Positions 1 through 7,010 of a stretch of 12,003 nt of DNA are shown piece by piece. Origin of the DNA: a bacterium. Its GTDB lineage: Bacteria > SZUA-79 > Acidulodesulfobacterales > Acidulodesulfobacteraceae. A program made the position numbers and the translations under genes. Numbering within the stretch: the first letter of the stretch is position 1; each line of letters opens with the position of its first letter. Location of the stretch: assembly GCA_021781285.1 (NCBI GenBank), contig JAJXXD010000052.1:1-12003 (forward strand), written 5' to 3'. The notes under the pieces are model-generated. The model was not told where the DNA came from and searched no databases. It was given only the letters and a program-made list of their open reading frames with translations.

Positions 1-132
1 GGAAGAACGTTTAAATGAAGATTTTTAATATCTTTTTTAAAAACCGTAATATTAAAACCGCTTATTATGATTTCGGATTTTATAACCGTTTTATCGCGCT
101 TTTTTTTAAAAAATTTAAACATTTAAATTTTT

Positions 133-1488
133 CTAATTGCATTCGATTAATTCGGCGGCTTCTTCGACGGAAAGGAATATTTCTTTTCTCGTTTTAAGGT
201 TTTTTAAGGTGAGCTTTTGTTCCGAGGCTTCTTTTTCGCCTATTACTGCAAAATATTCTATGCCTTTTCTGTCCGCATATTTTATCTCTTTTCCAATATT
301 GGGTACTTCCGAAACGGATAATTCGGTATTAATTCCTTTTATGCGGAAAAAGTTTGCGGTTTTTAAGGCAAATGTCCTTTCGTTTTCGCTTAGATAAACT
401 ATATAAAGTTTTATCGGGGAAGAAAGAGATTTCAATATATCTTTATCCCTTTCGGTAATAATATCTATTATTCTTTCGACGCCGAACGATATTCCGCAGG
501 CGCCTTCGGGACGGACGCCGTAAAGTTCGACCAAATTATCGTATCTTCCGCCTGCGGCAAAACTGCCTATGGCGACGTCTTTTGATTTTATTTCGAAAAT
601 AGGTCCGGTATAATAGCCCAGCCCCCTGACTAAAAGCGGGTCGAATTTTATAACGCTAAAGCCGGGGTCTTTGCCGGCTTTAGCGTTTCGCCGGTCTTCT
701 ATTATGGACGAAAGCTCTTCTATGCCTTCGTTCGTCTTATTTTTAATAGATTCGTCTTTTAAATCTACGCTAATGCGTTCTTTTAATACCGCCAGTTTTT
801 TTGAATCTTCCAGTCCCGCGTCTAAATCTATGAGCCGCATAAACGAACGGTAATTTTCTTCGCCGATACCGTTTTCTTTAAATTCTTTAATTACCCCTGC
901 TTCTCCGATTTTTGCCGTTTTATCGAGCGCCCTTAGCGCGGCGTCTTTTTTGTTTTCGCCTATGCCCGCGGCGTTAATTATACCGTCGAGTATTTTCCTG
1001 TTGTTGATAACTATCTCATAGTTTCCCATACCTAATTTTTCAAGGGTAAAAACCGCAAGGTCAAGCAGTTCGTTCTCTGCATTCATAGAATAAGAACCGA
1101 TTATATCTGCGTCCGCCTGATAGAATTCCCTGTATCTTCCCGCCTGCGTATTTTCGTATCTGTAAACTTTGCCTATTATGTATCTCTTAAACGGTTTAGT
1201 GAGTTTTTCGGCGTTAGTGGCGTAATAACGTCCTAAGGGGGACGTAAATTCAAACCTTAAACCAAGTTTTCGTTTTGCCTTATCCTCGAAAACGTATATT
1301 TCTTTTTCGATTTCGCTTCCGCATTTCCTCGAAAGAAGCTCAAAATATTCAAAAACGGGTGAATCTATTTCGATGAATCCGTAAAGGGCAAAACATCCCC
1401 GTATGGTTTCCATAACCTTTCTTCTTAAAACCATTTCTTCCGGTAGAAAATCCCTTGTCCCTTTCGGAGGCTGTATAAGTTTACTCAT
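133..1488 (-). CDS. hisS: Histidyl-tRNA synthetase (HisRS)
   Basis: A class II aminoacyl-tRNA synthetase that charges tRNA-His with histidine in the cytoplasm. The 451-residue length is normal for bacterial/archaeal HisRS. Visible landmarks are the N-terminal PPKGTRDFLP (residues 7-16), motif 2 with RYENTQAGRYREF (110-122), the histidine-specific segment RGLGYYTG with the catalytic-type Arg288, AAGGRYDNL (311-319) and motif 3 GISFGVERI (332-340). A C-terminal anticodon-binding domain covers roughly residues 358-451. Motif 2 reads RYEN rather than the RHERP typical of E. coli-type enzymes, and the segments LRFEFTSPLGRYY and INNRKILDG recall archaeal, eukaryotic or Bacteroidetes-type HisRS. The ATG start follows the stop of the upstream DsrE gene after one base and has no Shine-Dalgarno sequence of its own, so translation probably depends on re-initiation. 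It is the last recognisable gene of the minus-strand run. Confidence 0.97.
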   Translation of the reverse strand: MSKLIQPPKGTRDFLPEEMVLRRKVMETIRGCFALYGFIEIDSPVFEYFELLSRKCGSEIEKEIYVFEDKAKRKLGLRFEFTSPLGRYYATNAEKLTKPFKRYIIGKVYRYENTQAGRYREFYQADADIIGSYSMNAENELLDLAVFTLEKLGMGNYEIVINNRKILDGIINAAGIGENKKDAALRALDKTAKIGEAGVIKEFKENGIGEENYRSFMRLIDLDAGLEDSKKLAVLKERISVDLKDESIKNKTNEGIEELSSIIEDRRNAKAGKDPGFSVIKFDPLLVRGLGYYTGPIFEIKSKDVAIGSFAAGGRYDNLVELYGVRPEGACGISFGVERIIDIITERDKDILKSLSSPIKLYIVYLSENERTFALKTANFFRIKGINTELSVSEVPNIGKEIKYADRKGIEYFAVIGEKEASEQKLTLKNLKTRKEIFLSVEEAAELIECN

Positions 1489-1489
1489 A

Positions 1490-1819
1490 TTAAAGCGCTA
1501 TATAGGCGCATCCTTCTTTTGAAAGTTTCGCTATCTTTTCTACGCCTGCCGGAACTATTTTCGCGTAATCCGGAATATCGCCGTCCTTAAGTTCAAACAT
1601 ATTCATCGCATTGCGGCAGACGAAAATGTTTACTTTGTCGTTAAGAACCGCCCTTAACTGTTCTTTAAGCTGGGAATGGTGAAGCAGGGCAACAACGGCG
1701 GGACCGAATACTACGACGTTTATCTCTTCGGTTTCGGTTATTGCGCTAATGTTTTTAATCACGTTCATCAAAAGACCGGGATTAATAGTTCCGTTTGACG
1801 TCTGAATAACGTATTTCAT
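1490..1819 (-). CDS. DsrE-family small protein (single-domain, conserved Cys)
   Basis: A 109-residue soluble protein of the DsrE/DsrF-like (YchN-type) fold. This family includes sulfur-carrier proteins such as TusBCD and DsrEFH, along with many uncharacterised members. Supporting features are an N-terminal beta strand (MKYVIQTS), the segment VVVFGPAVVALL (35-46), an acidic-basic helix, then VNIFVCRNAMNM with Cys68 at the position of the conserved family cysteine. The C-terminal segment IVPAGVEKIAKL...GCAYIAL is also typical of single-domain family members. There is no signal peptide or membrane segment. It lies between tpiA (51-base gap holding a palindrome) and hisS (one-base gap), so it looks co-transcribed and coupled with hisS. 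The substrate is unknown: Cys68 could carry persulfide, but nothing in the window proves that. The family call is firm and the function is not. Confidence 0.88.
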   Translation of the reverse strand: MKYVIQTSNGTINPGLLMNVIKNISAITETEEINVVVFGPAVVALLHHSQLKEQLRAVLNDKVNIFVCRNAMNMFELKDGDIPDYAKIVPAGVEKIAKLSKEGCAYIAL

Positions 1820-1823
1820 AATT

Positions 1824-1830
1824 CCCCCCT
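1824..1830 (-). promoter_or_regulatory. G-tract ribosome binding site of the DsrE gene
   Basis: On the minus strand AGGGGGG ends four bases before the ATG at 1819. It can pair with the anti-Shine-Dalgarno through G-C and G-U pairs and is much stronger than the starts of most neighbours. The six-G run recurs in front of the secreted-protein gene (6935-6941). Confidence 0.6.
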
Positions 1831-1839
1831 TTTTTATTA

Positions 1840-1864
1840 GGGGACAGATTTAAAATCTGTCCCC
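1840..1864. repeat. Perfect 12-bp inverted repeat (REP-like palindrome)
   Basis: The arm GGGGACAGATTT is followed by one base and then its exact reverse complement, so 24 of the 25 bases pair. It fills half of the 51-base gap between tpiA and the DsrE gene. In RNA from either strand it would make a very stable hairpin. It is not followed by a T-run in the minus-strand direction, so it does not look like a standard intrinsic terminator. Possible roles are a REP/MITE-type dispersed palindrome, an mRNA-stability hairpin or an operator. Only one copy is visible here. Confidence 0.8.
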
Positions 1865-1870
1865 ATTATT

Positions 1871-2656
1871 TTATTGTGCCGCGGCCAGTTTGAATATATT
1901 ATGAAAACTCTGCGGGTCTAAACTTGCCCCGCCGACCAGCACTCCGTCTATATGGGGCTTACCCATAAGCTCTTTAATATTTGCTTCCGTCACGCTTCCA
2001 CCGTATATAACCCTTAATTCACCGATAGAAAAGCTAGAAATTATATAATCGGAGATAAACCCGTGCATAGCTTCGCCGTCATCCGCTTTTATCGGCATTC
2101 CCGTGCCTATCGCCCATACGGGTTCATAGGCGACGATTAAAGAAGGTATATTCCTGCCTTTGATATAATTTAGCCCGACGGCAAGCTGATTTTCGACGAA
2201 TTTTTCCTGGCCGTTCTGTTTTCTTATTTCCAGATTTTCCCCGACGCATAATATAGGCGTCATCCCGCCGCCGCTATAAACCGCTTCTATTTTTTTGCCT
2301 ATTAGTTCATCGCTTTCCTTAAATATATTTCTCCTCTCGCTATGCCCTATTATTGAATAAACGCAACCGCAGGATTTAATCATATCTATAGAAATTTCGC
2401 CGGTATAGGCTCCGCTTTTTTCGGAATAAATATTCTGGGACGATAATTTAATAAAATCCATATAAGGTTCTATTATTTTATGCGTTTCGGAAAGCGACGT
2501 AAACGGGGGGGCAAATATCAGCTCGGCGTCAAAATCGTTAAAAGACGTTTTATTTCTTAATCCGTTAATACGGTCAAGAAAAACGGCAAAATATTTCTTT
2601 ATATCTTCGTCCGTCTTGTTCATCTTAAAATTTGCCGCTACTATCTTTTTTTTCAT
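1871..2656 (-). CDS. tpiA: Triosephosphate isomerase
   Basis: Interconverts dihydroxyacetone phosphate and glyceraldehyde 3-phosphate in glycolysis/gluconeogenesis; a cytoplasmic TIM barrel. With the start at 2656 it has 261 residues, close to the family norm of about 250. Catalytic landmarks are Asn9 and Lys11 (AANFKMN), His105 (IIGHSERR) and Glu178 (AYEPVWAIGTG, including flexible loop 6 at 181-186). Phosphate-binding segments YGGSV (218-222) and GGAS (242-245) are present. A longer reading frame begins with TTG at 2710 and would overlap the end of ileS. I prefer the ATG at 2656 because MKKKIVAANFKMN is the usual N-terminus, and the extra 18 residues are low-complexity and have no well-placed ribosome binding site. 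The ATG itself also lacks a clear Shine-Dalgarno sequence, so translation may rely on coupling to ileS 37 bases upstream. Confidence 0.96.
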   Translation of the reverse strand: MKKKIVAANFKMNKTDEDIKKYFAVFLDRINGLRNKTSFNDFDAELIFAPPFTSLSETHKIIEPYMDFIKLSSQNIYSEKSGAYTGEISIDMIKSCGCVYSIIGHSERRNIFKESDELIGKKIEAVYSGGGMTPILCVGENLEIRKQNGQEKFVENQLAVGLNYIKGRNIPSLIVAYEPVWAIGTGMPIKADDGEAMHGFISDYIISSFSIGELRVIYGGSVTEANIKELMGKPHIDGVLVGGASLDPQSFHNIFKLAAAQ

Positions 2657-2693
2657 ATTGACAAATAATCGATTTGAGTTATTTTTATTTGAT

Positions 2694-5486
2694 TTAAATC
2701 TGAGAAACAACGCTCCGGCATCTTTCGCAAATATCGGGATGGTCTTCGTGTTTTCCGACCGTAGTATCGTATTTCCAGCATCTTGCGCATTTCTCCCCGT
2801 CGGCTTTTTCGACTTCGGCTTCCGTTATGCCGGTTTCGGACGGTTCTTTCTTTCGCAAAACTACTCCGGATATGATAAATAAATCTTTTAATTCATCCGC
2901 ATTTATTTTGCTTAATGAATCGTAATCTTCTTTATTTGCCTTTAAAATAACTTTTGCTTCAAGCGAGCTTCCTATAAATTTTCTATCTCTCGCCTTTTCT
3001 AATGCGGCTAAAGCTATATTTCTAATCTCTATTAGTTTATCGAATTTTTCTTCGATTTCAAAATTCTGATAGGCATCGTCCGGCTCGTCGAACTTTTCAA
3101 AAAAAATGCTTTCCGGCTTTGCAGGCTTTTTAAAGTATCCCCATGTTTCGGAAGCGCTGAACGGAATAACAGGCGAAAGAAATTTTATAAATACATTTAA
3201 GGCATAATTAAATACGGTCTGCACCGCCCGCCTTTTTACCGAATTTTTTCCCTCCGCATAAAGCGTGTCTTTGACTATATCCAGATAAAAGGATGAAAAT
3301 TCTATTAGAAATTTATAAATTCCCTGATAAACAAGGTGAAAATCGTAATTTTCGTAATGCCTTAAAATATCATGCGAAAGAAGGGTAATTCGATGTAATG
3401 CATATTTGTCCAATTCAGATAAATTTTCATATTTTACCGAATCCTTAGCCTCATTAAAGTCGTATAAATTGCCAAGCATAAAACGCAGGGTATTTCTTAT
3501 CTTCCTATATCCTTCAGAAAGCCTGAGTATTATTTCCTGCGATATCCTCATATCGTTTTTGTAGTCTTCGGACGCCGCCCATAACCTCAAAATATCCGCG
3601 CCGTATTTATTTATTATTTCATCGGGGCTGATGACGTTGCCTAAAGACTTGGACATTTTTTTGCCTGAGCTGTCAACGACAAATCCGTGGGTTAAAACTG
3701 TTTTATAAGGCGCTCCGTCGCCGGTTCCAACGCCTATAAGAAGGCTCGAATGAAACCATCCTCTGTGCTGGTCGGACCCTTCAAGGTATAAGTCCGCCGG
3801 AAAACCTACGGACTTAATCTCTTCGTCGTTTTTAAGAACGCAGTAATAGCTGACCCCGCTGTCAAACCAAACGTCAAGTATATCCTCCTCTTTTTCAAAC
3901 TCCTTATGGCCGCATTTTTCGCATTTTACCTCTTTTTTGCCCAAATTTATAAAATATTCTGCGGGCTTATCGAACCAGATATCGGCTCCGTATTTTTCGA
4001 ATTCGTCCGCAATTTTAAGCGCAAGGTCATAATCTATATATGCTTCGCCGCAATTTTTACAGTAAAATGCCGTTATAGGAACGCCCCACGACCTCTGTCT
4101 CGAAACGCACCAGTCCGGTCTCGTTTCAAGCATGCCGGAAATCCTGTCTATTCCCCATTTGGGAATCCACTTTACCTTCTCCAGCTCATCAAGGGATTTA
4201 TCTCTCAGGTTATTTATTTCCATAGAAATAAACCATTGCTTTGTTGACCTTAAAATTACGGGATGTTTACACCTCCAGCAATGAGGATAAGAATGTTCTA
4301 TTTTTTCTTCAAGAACTAATGCCCCCGCTTCTTTGAGTTTTTCTATAACGTGCGGATTAGATTCGAACACATGCATTCCCGCAAACGTATCGACATCCTT
4401 TAAAAATCTTCCTTCGTTATTTATCGGAGCATAAGCCGGAAGATTATATTTCAGTCCCACGGCATAGTCGTCGTCCCCATGTCCCGGCGCGGTATGGACA
4501 AGTCCGGTTCCTGCATCTTTTTTAACATGGGAGCCGAGTATAAGCAGAGAATCCCTGTCTATAAAAGGATGCCGCGCAACTTTATTTTCAAGGTTTTTCC
4601 CGTTTGTTTTGGCTATTACTTTAAACTCTCCGTATCCGAATTTTTTCATCAATTCTTCCGCAAGGCTTTCCTCGAGGATAAAAATTTCTTTTCCGTTATC
4701 TACAAAAGAATACTCAAAATCAGGGTGTAATGATATTGCAAGATTTGACGGAATGGTCCACGGCGTCGTTGTCCATATCACTGCAAAAATATCTTTGCCG
4801 CCTGTTTCGGAATAGCCGATAATATCTTCAAGGCTTGATTTGATCCTAAATTTTACGAAAATCGAAGGGGACGTCCTCTCGGCATATTCCACTTCCGCTT
4901 CCGCAAGGGCAGTTTTGCACGATGAACACCAGTATATCGGTTTATTCGCCCGGTAAAGCCCTCCGTTTTTTATAAAATCGGCAAGTTTCCTGACGGTATT
5001 GGCTTCATAGGCATAATTCATGGTAAGATAAGGGACATCATATCTGCCTATACTTCCGAGCCTTTTAAATTCCTGTTTCTGAATATCTACAAACTTGCCG
5101 GCATATTCCCGGCAAAGTTTTCTTTTTTCGCTTTTTGAAATCGAATCTTTAGACTTTAGAGTTTTATCTACGTTATGTTCGATGGGCAGTCCGTGGCAGT
5201 CCCATCCGGGAATAAAAGGCGCACGATATCCGGACATAAGCTTAAAACGGACTATTATATCTTTCAATATTTTATTTAACGCAGTTCCAAGATGGATATG
5301 CCCGTTGGCATAAGGCGGACCATCGTGAAGTATAAAGGTTTTAGGCCTGTTTTTTGCCTTTTCTATTATGTTTTTATAAAGCCCGCTTTCCTCCCATTCT
5401 TTGAGAAATTTTTCCTCGGCGGCCTTTAAATTTGCCTTCATCGGAAAATCGGTTTTCGGAAGGTTCAAAGTATCTTTATATTCCAT
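2694..5486 (-). CDS. ileS: Isoleucyl-tRNA synthetase (IleRS)
   Basis: A class I synthetase that charges tRNA-Ile and edits misactivated valine. The 930 residues span a complete bacterial-type enzyme. Seen in order: the N-terminal catalytic signature DGPPYANGHIHLGTALNK (HIGH-type HLGT at 65-68); the CP1 editing domain with WTTTPWT (238-244) and the GTGLVHTAPGHGDDDY block (327-341); zinc-type Cys pairs at 187/190, 403/406, 476/479 and 522/525; KMSKS at 610-614; the helical anticodon-binding region; and a C-terminal zinc finger with CARC (900-903) and CERC (920-923). That C-terminal finger is the hallmark of the common bacterial form. The gene follows the dehydrogenase after 48 bases and precedes tpiA by 37. 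There is no room for a T-box leader and none is seen. The start ATG has only a weak GGGAC-like element upstream. Confidence 0.98.
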   Translation of the reverse strand: MEYKDTLNLPKTDFPMKANLKAAEEKFLKEWEESGLYKNIIEKAKNRPKTFILHDGPPYANGHIHLGTALNKILKDIIVRFKLMSGYRAPFIPGWDCHGLPIEHNVDKTLKSKDSISKSEKRKLCREYAGKFVDIQKQEFKRLGSIGRYDVPYLTMNYAYEANTVRKLADFIKNGGLYRANKPIYWCSSCKTALAEAEVEYAERTSPSIFVKFRIKSSLEDIIGYSETGGKDIFAVIWTTTPWTIPSNLAISLHPDFEYSFVDNGKEIFILEESLAEELMKKFGYGEFKVIAKTNGKNLENKVARHPFIDRDSLLILGSHVKKDAGTGLVHTAPGHGDDDYAVGLKYNLPAYAPINNEGRFLKDVDTFAGMHVFESNPHVIEKLKEAGALVLEEKIEHSYPHCWRCKHPVILRSTKQWFISMEINNLRDKSLDELEKVKWIPKWGIDRISGMLETRPDWCVSRQRSWGVPITAFYCKNCGEAYIDYDLALKIADEFEKYGADIWFDKPAEYFINLGKKEVKCEKCGHKEFEKEEDILDVWFDSGVSYYCVLKNDEEIKSVGFPADLYLEGSDQHRGWFHSSLLIGVGTGDGAPYKTVLTHGFVVDSSGKKMSKSLGNVISPDEIINKYGADILRLWAASEDYKNDMRISQEIILRLSEGYRKIRNTLRFMLGNLYDFNEAKDSVKYENLSELDKYALHRITLLSHDILRHYENYDFHLVYQGIYKFLIEFSSFYLDIVKDTLYAEGKNSVKRRAVQTVFNYALNVFIKFLSPVIPFSASETWGYFKKPAKPESIFFEKFDEPDDAYQNFEIEEKFDKLIEIRNIALAALEKARDRKFIGSSLEAKVILKANKEDYDSLSKINADELKDLFIISGVVLRKKEPSETGITEAEVEKADGEKCARCWKYDTTVGKHEDHPDICERCRSVVSQI

Positions 5487-5534
5487 AATAGTCCCGTTTA
5501 TATATAGCTTAATTATTATTAATTTATTTATATT

Positions 5535-6500
5535 TTAGATTAAATCTTTATTTACGCAGTTCGTCAAATCTCCTTTGTCTATCCAGTCGTTTATATTTTT
5601 CGCGCATATACGGGAAATGTCGCCGATAGATTCATATGTAGCGCCTCCTATGTGCGGAGTTGCTATAACGTTGAAATGAAATATTTCGTCGCTTATATGA
5701 ACAGGTTCTTCCCAAAACACGTCGAGACCCGCCCCCTTAATTTTGCCGTTTTTTAATCCTTTTATGAGGGAATCTTTGTTAATTAAACCGGCTCTGCCTA
5801 CATTTATGACGTATGCGCCGGATTTCATCAGTCCGACGGTTGAGTCGTCGATTAAATCTTCGGTGTTTTTTTCCAAAGGAACGGCAAGTATAATATAGTC
5901 CGCTAACGGCAAAACTTTTTTAAAATCGTCGTCCACCGTTCCCGCAAACTTAATTCCAAGCTTCTCTGCATAACCATCCTCAGGTTTGCTGTGTTTCAAG
6001 CCGTAAATTTCGGGCTTAAAGGGTTTTAGCATCTTAATTAATTCTAATCCTATCCCGCCGAGTCCGACAATGGCGAATTTTTTTTCCGAAATGCTGTGTC
6101 CCATGGGCTGGTTGGCTATCCCGTGGCTGATAGAATTTACGCATCCGTTATAATCCCTTGCAAGCGCAAGAATAAAAAATAAGGACAATTCCGCAACCGA
6201 AACGGCGTTATAAGTTCCGAGCGTAGGGGCGTTAAATACTAAAATGCTTTTCTTTGAAGCATAATCTATATCTACGTTTTCATAACCGATGCCGAACTGC
6301 TGAACTAATTTAACGTTTCCGCAAGATAAAATATCTTCGCCTATAGGAATTCCCGCATTTACTATTAAAGCCAAATCTTCGGATAAAAAAGATTGGCGGA
6401 AATCTTCTTTGCTTGCATAATGCGTAACATTATGACCGTCGAGAAAAGGCTTTAGAATACTAAACATTTCCCTTGATCTTAATATTACTGCTATATTCAT
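5535..6500 (-). CDS. D-isomer-specific 2-hydroxyacid dehydrogenase (NAD-dependent)
   Basis: A two-domain oxidoreductase that interconverts a 2-oxoacid and a D-2-hydroxyacid using NAD(P)H; the exact substrate cannot be read from the sequence. The 321-residue length is typical of the glyoxylate/hydroxypyruvate reductase and phosphoglycerate dehydrogenase-like members without a regulatory ACT domain. Visible features are the Rossmann loop GLGGIG (146-151) and the catalytic triad Arg236 (NVGRAGLI), Glu265 (DVFWEEP, 260-266) and His283 (TPHIGG). The N-terminal substrate-binding half carries QQFGIGYENVD (67-77), as expected for the family. No ACT domain follows, so a canonical SerA is less likely. 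Only 14 bases separate it from the upstream secreted-protein gene and no Shine-Dalgarno sequence is seen, so it may be read through from the promoter at 6963-6991. ileS follows on the same strand. Confidence 0.93.
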   Translation of the reverse strand: MNIAVILRSREMFSILKPFLDGHNVTHYASKEDFRQSFLSEDLALIVNAGIPIGEDILSCGNVKLVQQFGIGYENVDIDYASKKSILVFNAPTLGTYNAVSVAELSLFFILALARDYNGCVNSISHGIANQPMGHSISEKKFAIVGLGGIGLELIKMLKPFKPEIYGLKHSKPEDGYAEKLGIKFAGTVDDDFKKVLPLADYIILAVPLEKNTEDLIDDSTVGLMKSGAYVINVGRAGLINKDSLIKGLKNGKIKGAGLDVFWEEPVHISDEIFHFNVIATPHIGGATYESIGDISRICAKNINDWIDKGDLTNCVNKDLI

Positions 6501-6514
6501 TTTTTAATTGATTA

Positions 6515-6925
6515 TTAACTTTTCTTTAATGTTTTAGATTCAGCCGCTTTTACATTGTTAGCGTTATTTTTCGACGATTTCGCGGATTTTTTTAAAGCAA
6601 TCACCGTCTTAACCGTAGGTTGGGCGGTACTGCCTTTCAAAGAGCCTTCCCCCTTGCATAACTGAATTTTTTTAGAGTATGCATATTTAGCCGGACAGAT
6701 ATATATGTGATTTTTTCCTTTAAACACGTTTATTTTAGTGGCGGGTAGCGCATTATATCCTTTTAAAGCGCCTTTGCCGACGCAGAGCTGTATTTTAGGG
6801 TTATAGGAATATCCAAGCGGACAATAAAATCTGGCAAAAGATGAACCGGCAAAAACAGGTACGATAAACGCAACGGCAAAAATTGACAATAAAGCCTGAA
6901 CTGCTAAAGATTTAAAGCTTCTCAT
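6515..6925 (-). CDS. Small exported protein with two Cys-containing repeats, unknown function
   Basis: I do not recognise this 136-residue protein. It begins with a clear Sec-type signal peptide: MRSFK, a hydrophobic core at about residues 8-25, and possible cleavage after VFA (26) or SFA (31). The mature part holds two copies of one unit, CPLGYSYNPKIQLCVGKGALKG (residues 35-56 as C35-P36...C48...LKG56) and the matching unit with C77-P78...C90...LKG98. Both share CP-x4-Y-x2-K-IQLC-x-G-x-G-x-LKG with the two Cys 13 positions apart, which suggests one disulfide per unit. The tail (about 112-136) is rich in Lys, Ser, Asn and Ala and probably disordered. It is basic overall and likely periplasmic or secreted. 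A strong predicted promoter and a G-rich ribosome binding site precede it, so it may be well expressed. The CP...YNP...C spacing loosely recalls chitin-binding type 14 domains but lacks their other cysteines, so I do not assign that. Confidence 0.85.
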   Translation of the reverse strand: MRSFKSLAVQALLSIFAVAFIVPVFAGSSFARFYCPLGYSYNPKIQLCVGKGALKGYNALPATKINVFKGKNHIYICPAKYAYSKKIQLCKGEGSLKGSTAQPTVKTVIALKKSAKSSKNNANNVKAAESKTLKKS

Positions 6926-6934
6926 AGATTGAAT

Positions 6935-6941
6935 CCCCCCT
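6935..6941 (-). promoter_or_regulatory. G-tract ribosome binding site of the secreted-protein gene
   Basis: AGGGGGG on the minus strand, ending nine bases before the ATG at 6925, is a good Shine-Dalgarno position. It supports the chosen start and matches the element in front of the DsrE gene. Confidence 0.6.
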
Positions 6942-6962
6942 ATTTTTAAATTAATTTTAATT

Positions 6963-6991
6963 ATTATAACACCAAAGATTTAATTTGTGAA
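6963..6991 (-). promoter_or_regulatory. Sigma-70-type promoter with extended -10 for the secreted-protein gene
   Basis: On the minus strand there is TTCACA (-35, 5 of 6 consensus), a 17-base spacer and TATAAT (-10, 6 of 6). TG sits one base upstream of the -10, giving an extended -10 of the TGnTATAAT form. The predicted start is about 31 bases before the ATG at 6925. The promoter lies in the 85-base gap after the pseudopilin stop, so the secreted-protein gene, and possibly the dehydrogenase and ileS behind it, need not depend on pseudopilin transcription. Confidence 0.7.
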
Positions 6992-7010
6992 TATTTTTAA
7001 GCAAAAATAA

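Noticed and set aside
109..132. Inverted repeat of 11-bp arms around a CA loop just after the hisS stop, a possible terminator
   Set aside because: The stem is entirely A/T (AAAAATTTAAA type) and is followed on the minus strand by a run of A, not T. It would be an unstable hairpin and is explained by local AT richness.
15..197. Plus-strand 60-codon reading frame starting with ATG, with a GGAAG a few bases upstream
   Set aside because: Its second half is antisense to the hisS C-terminus. The product is rich in Phe, Lys, Asn and Ile as expected from translated AT-rich noise, and I see no domain or signal.
2515..2521. Seven-G homopolymer inside tpiA as a possible frameshift or phase-variation site
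   Set aside because: The tpiA frame is intact through it, encoding the normal APPF segment, and a housekeeping enzyme is an unlikely target for phase variation.
2657..2710. N-terminal extension of tpiA to a TTG at 2710
   Set aside because: It overlaps the end of ileS, adds 18 residues unlike any TIM N-terminus, and has a GGAG only two bases before the TTG. The ATG at 2656 gives the normal MKKKIVAANFKMN start.
5487..5534. T-box or other riboswitch leader in front of ileS
   Set aside because: Only 48 AT-rich bases separate ileS from the dehydrogenase. They contain no conserved leader stem, specifier loop or terminator.
6515..6925. Assigning the two-repeat protein to the chitin-binding type 14 (peritrophin-A) family
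   Set aside because: The CP...YNP...C pattern is similar, but each unit has only two cysteines where the family needs six, and the spacing of the rest does not fit.
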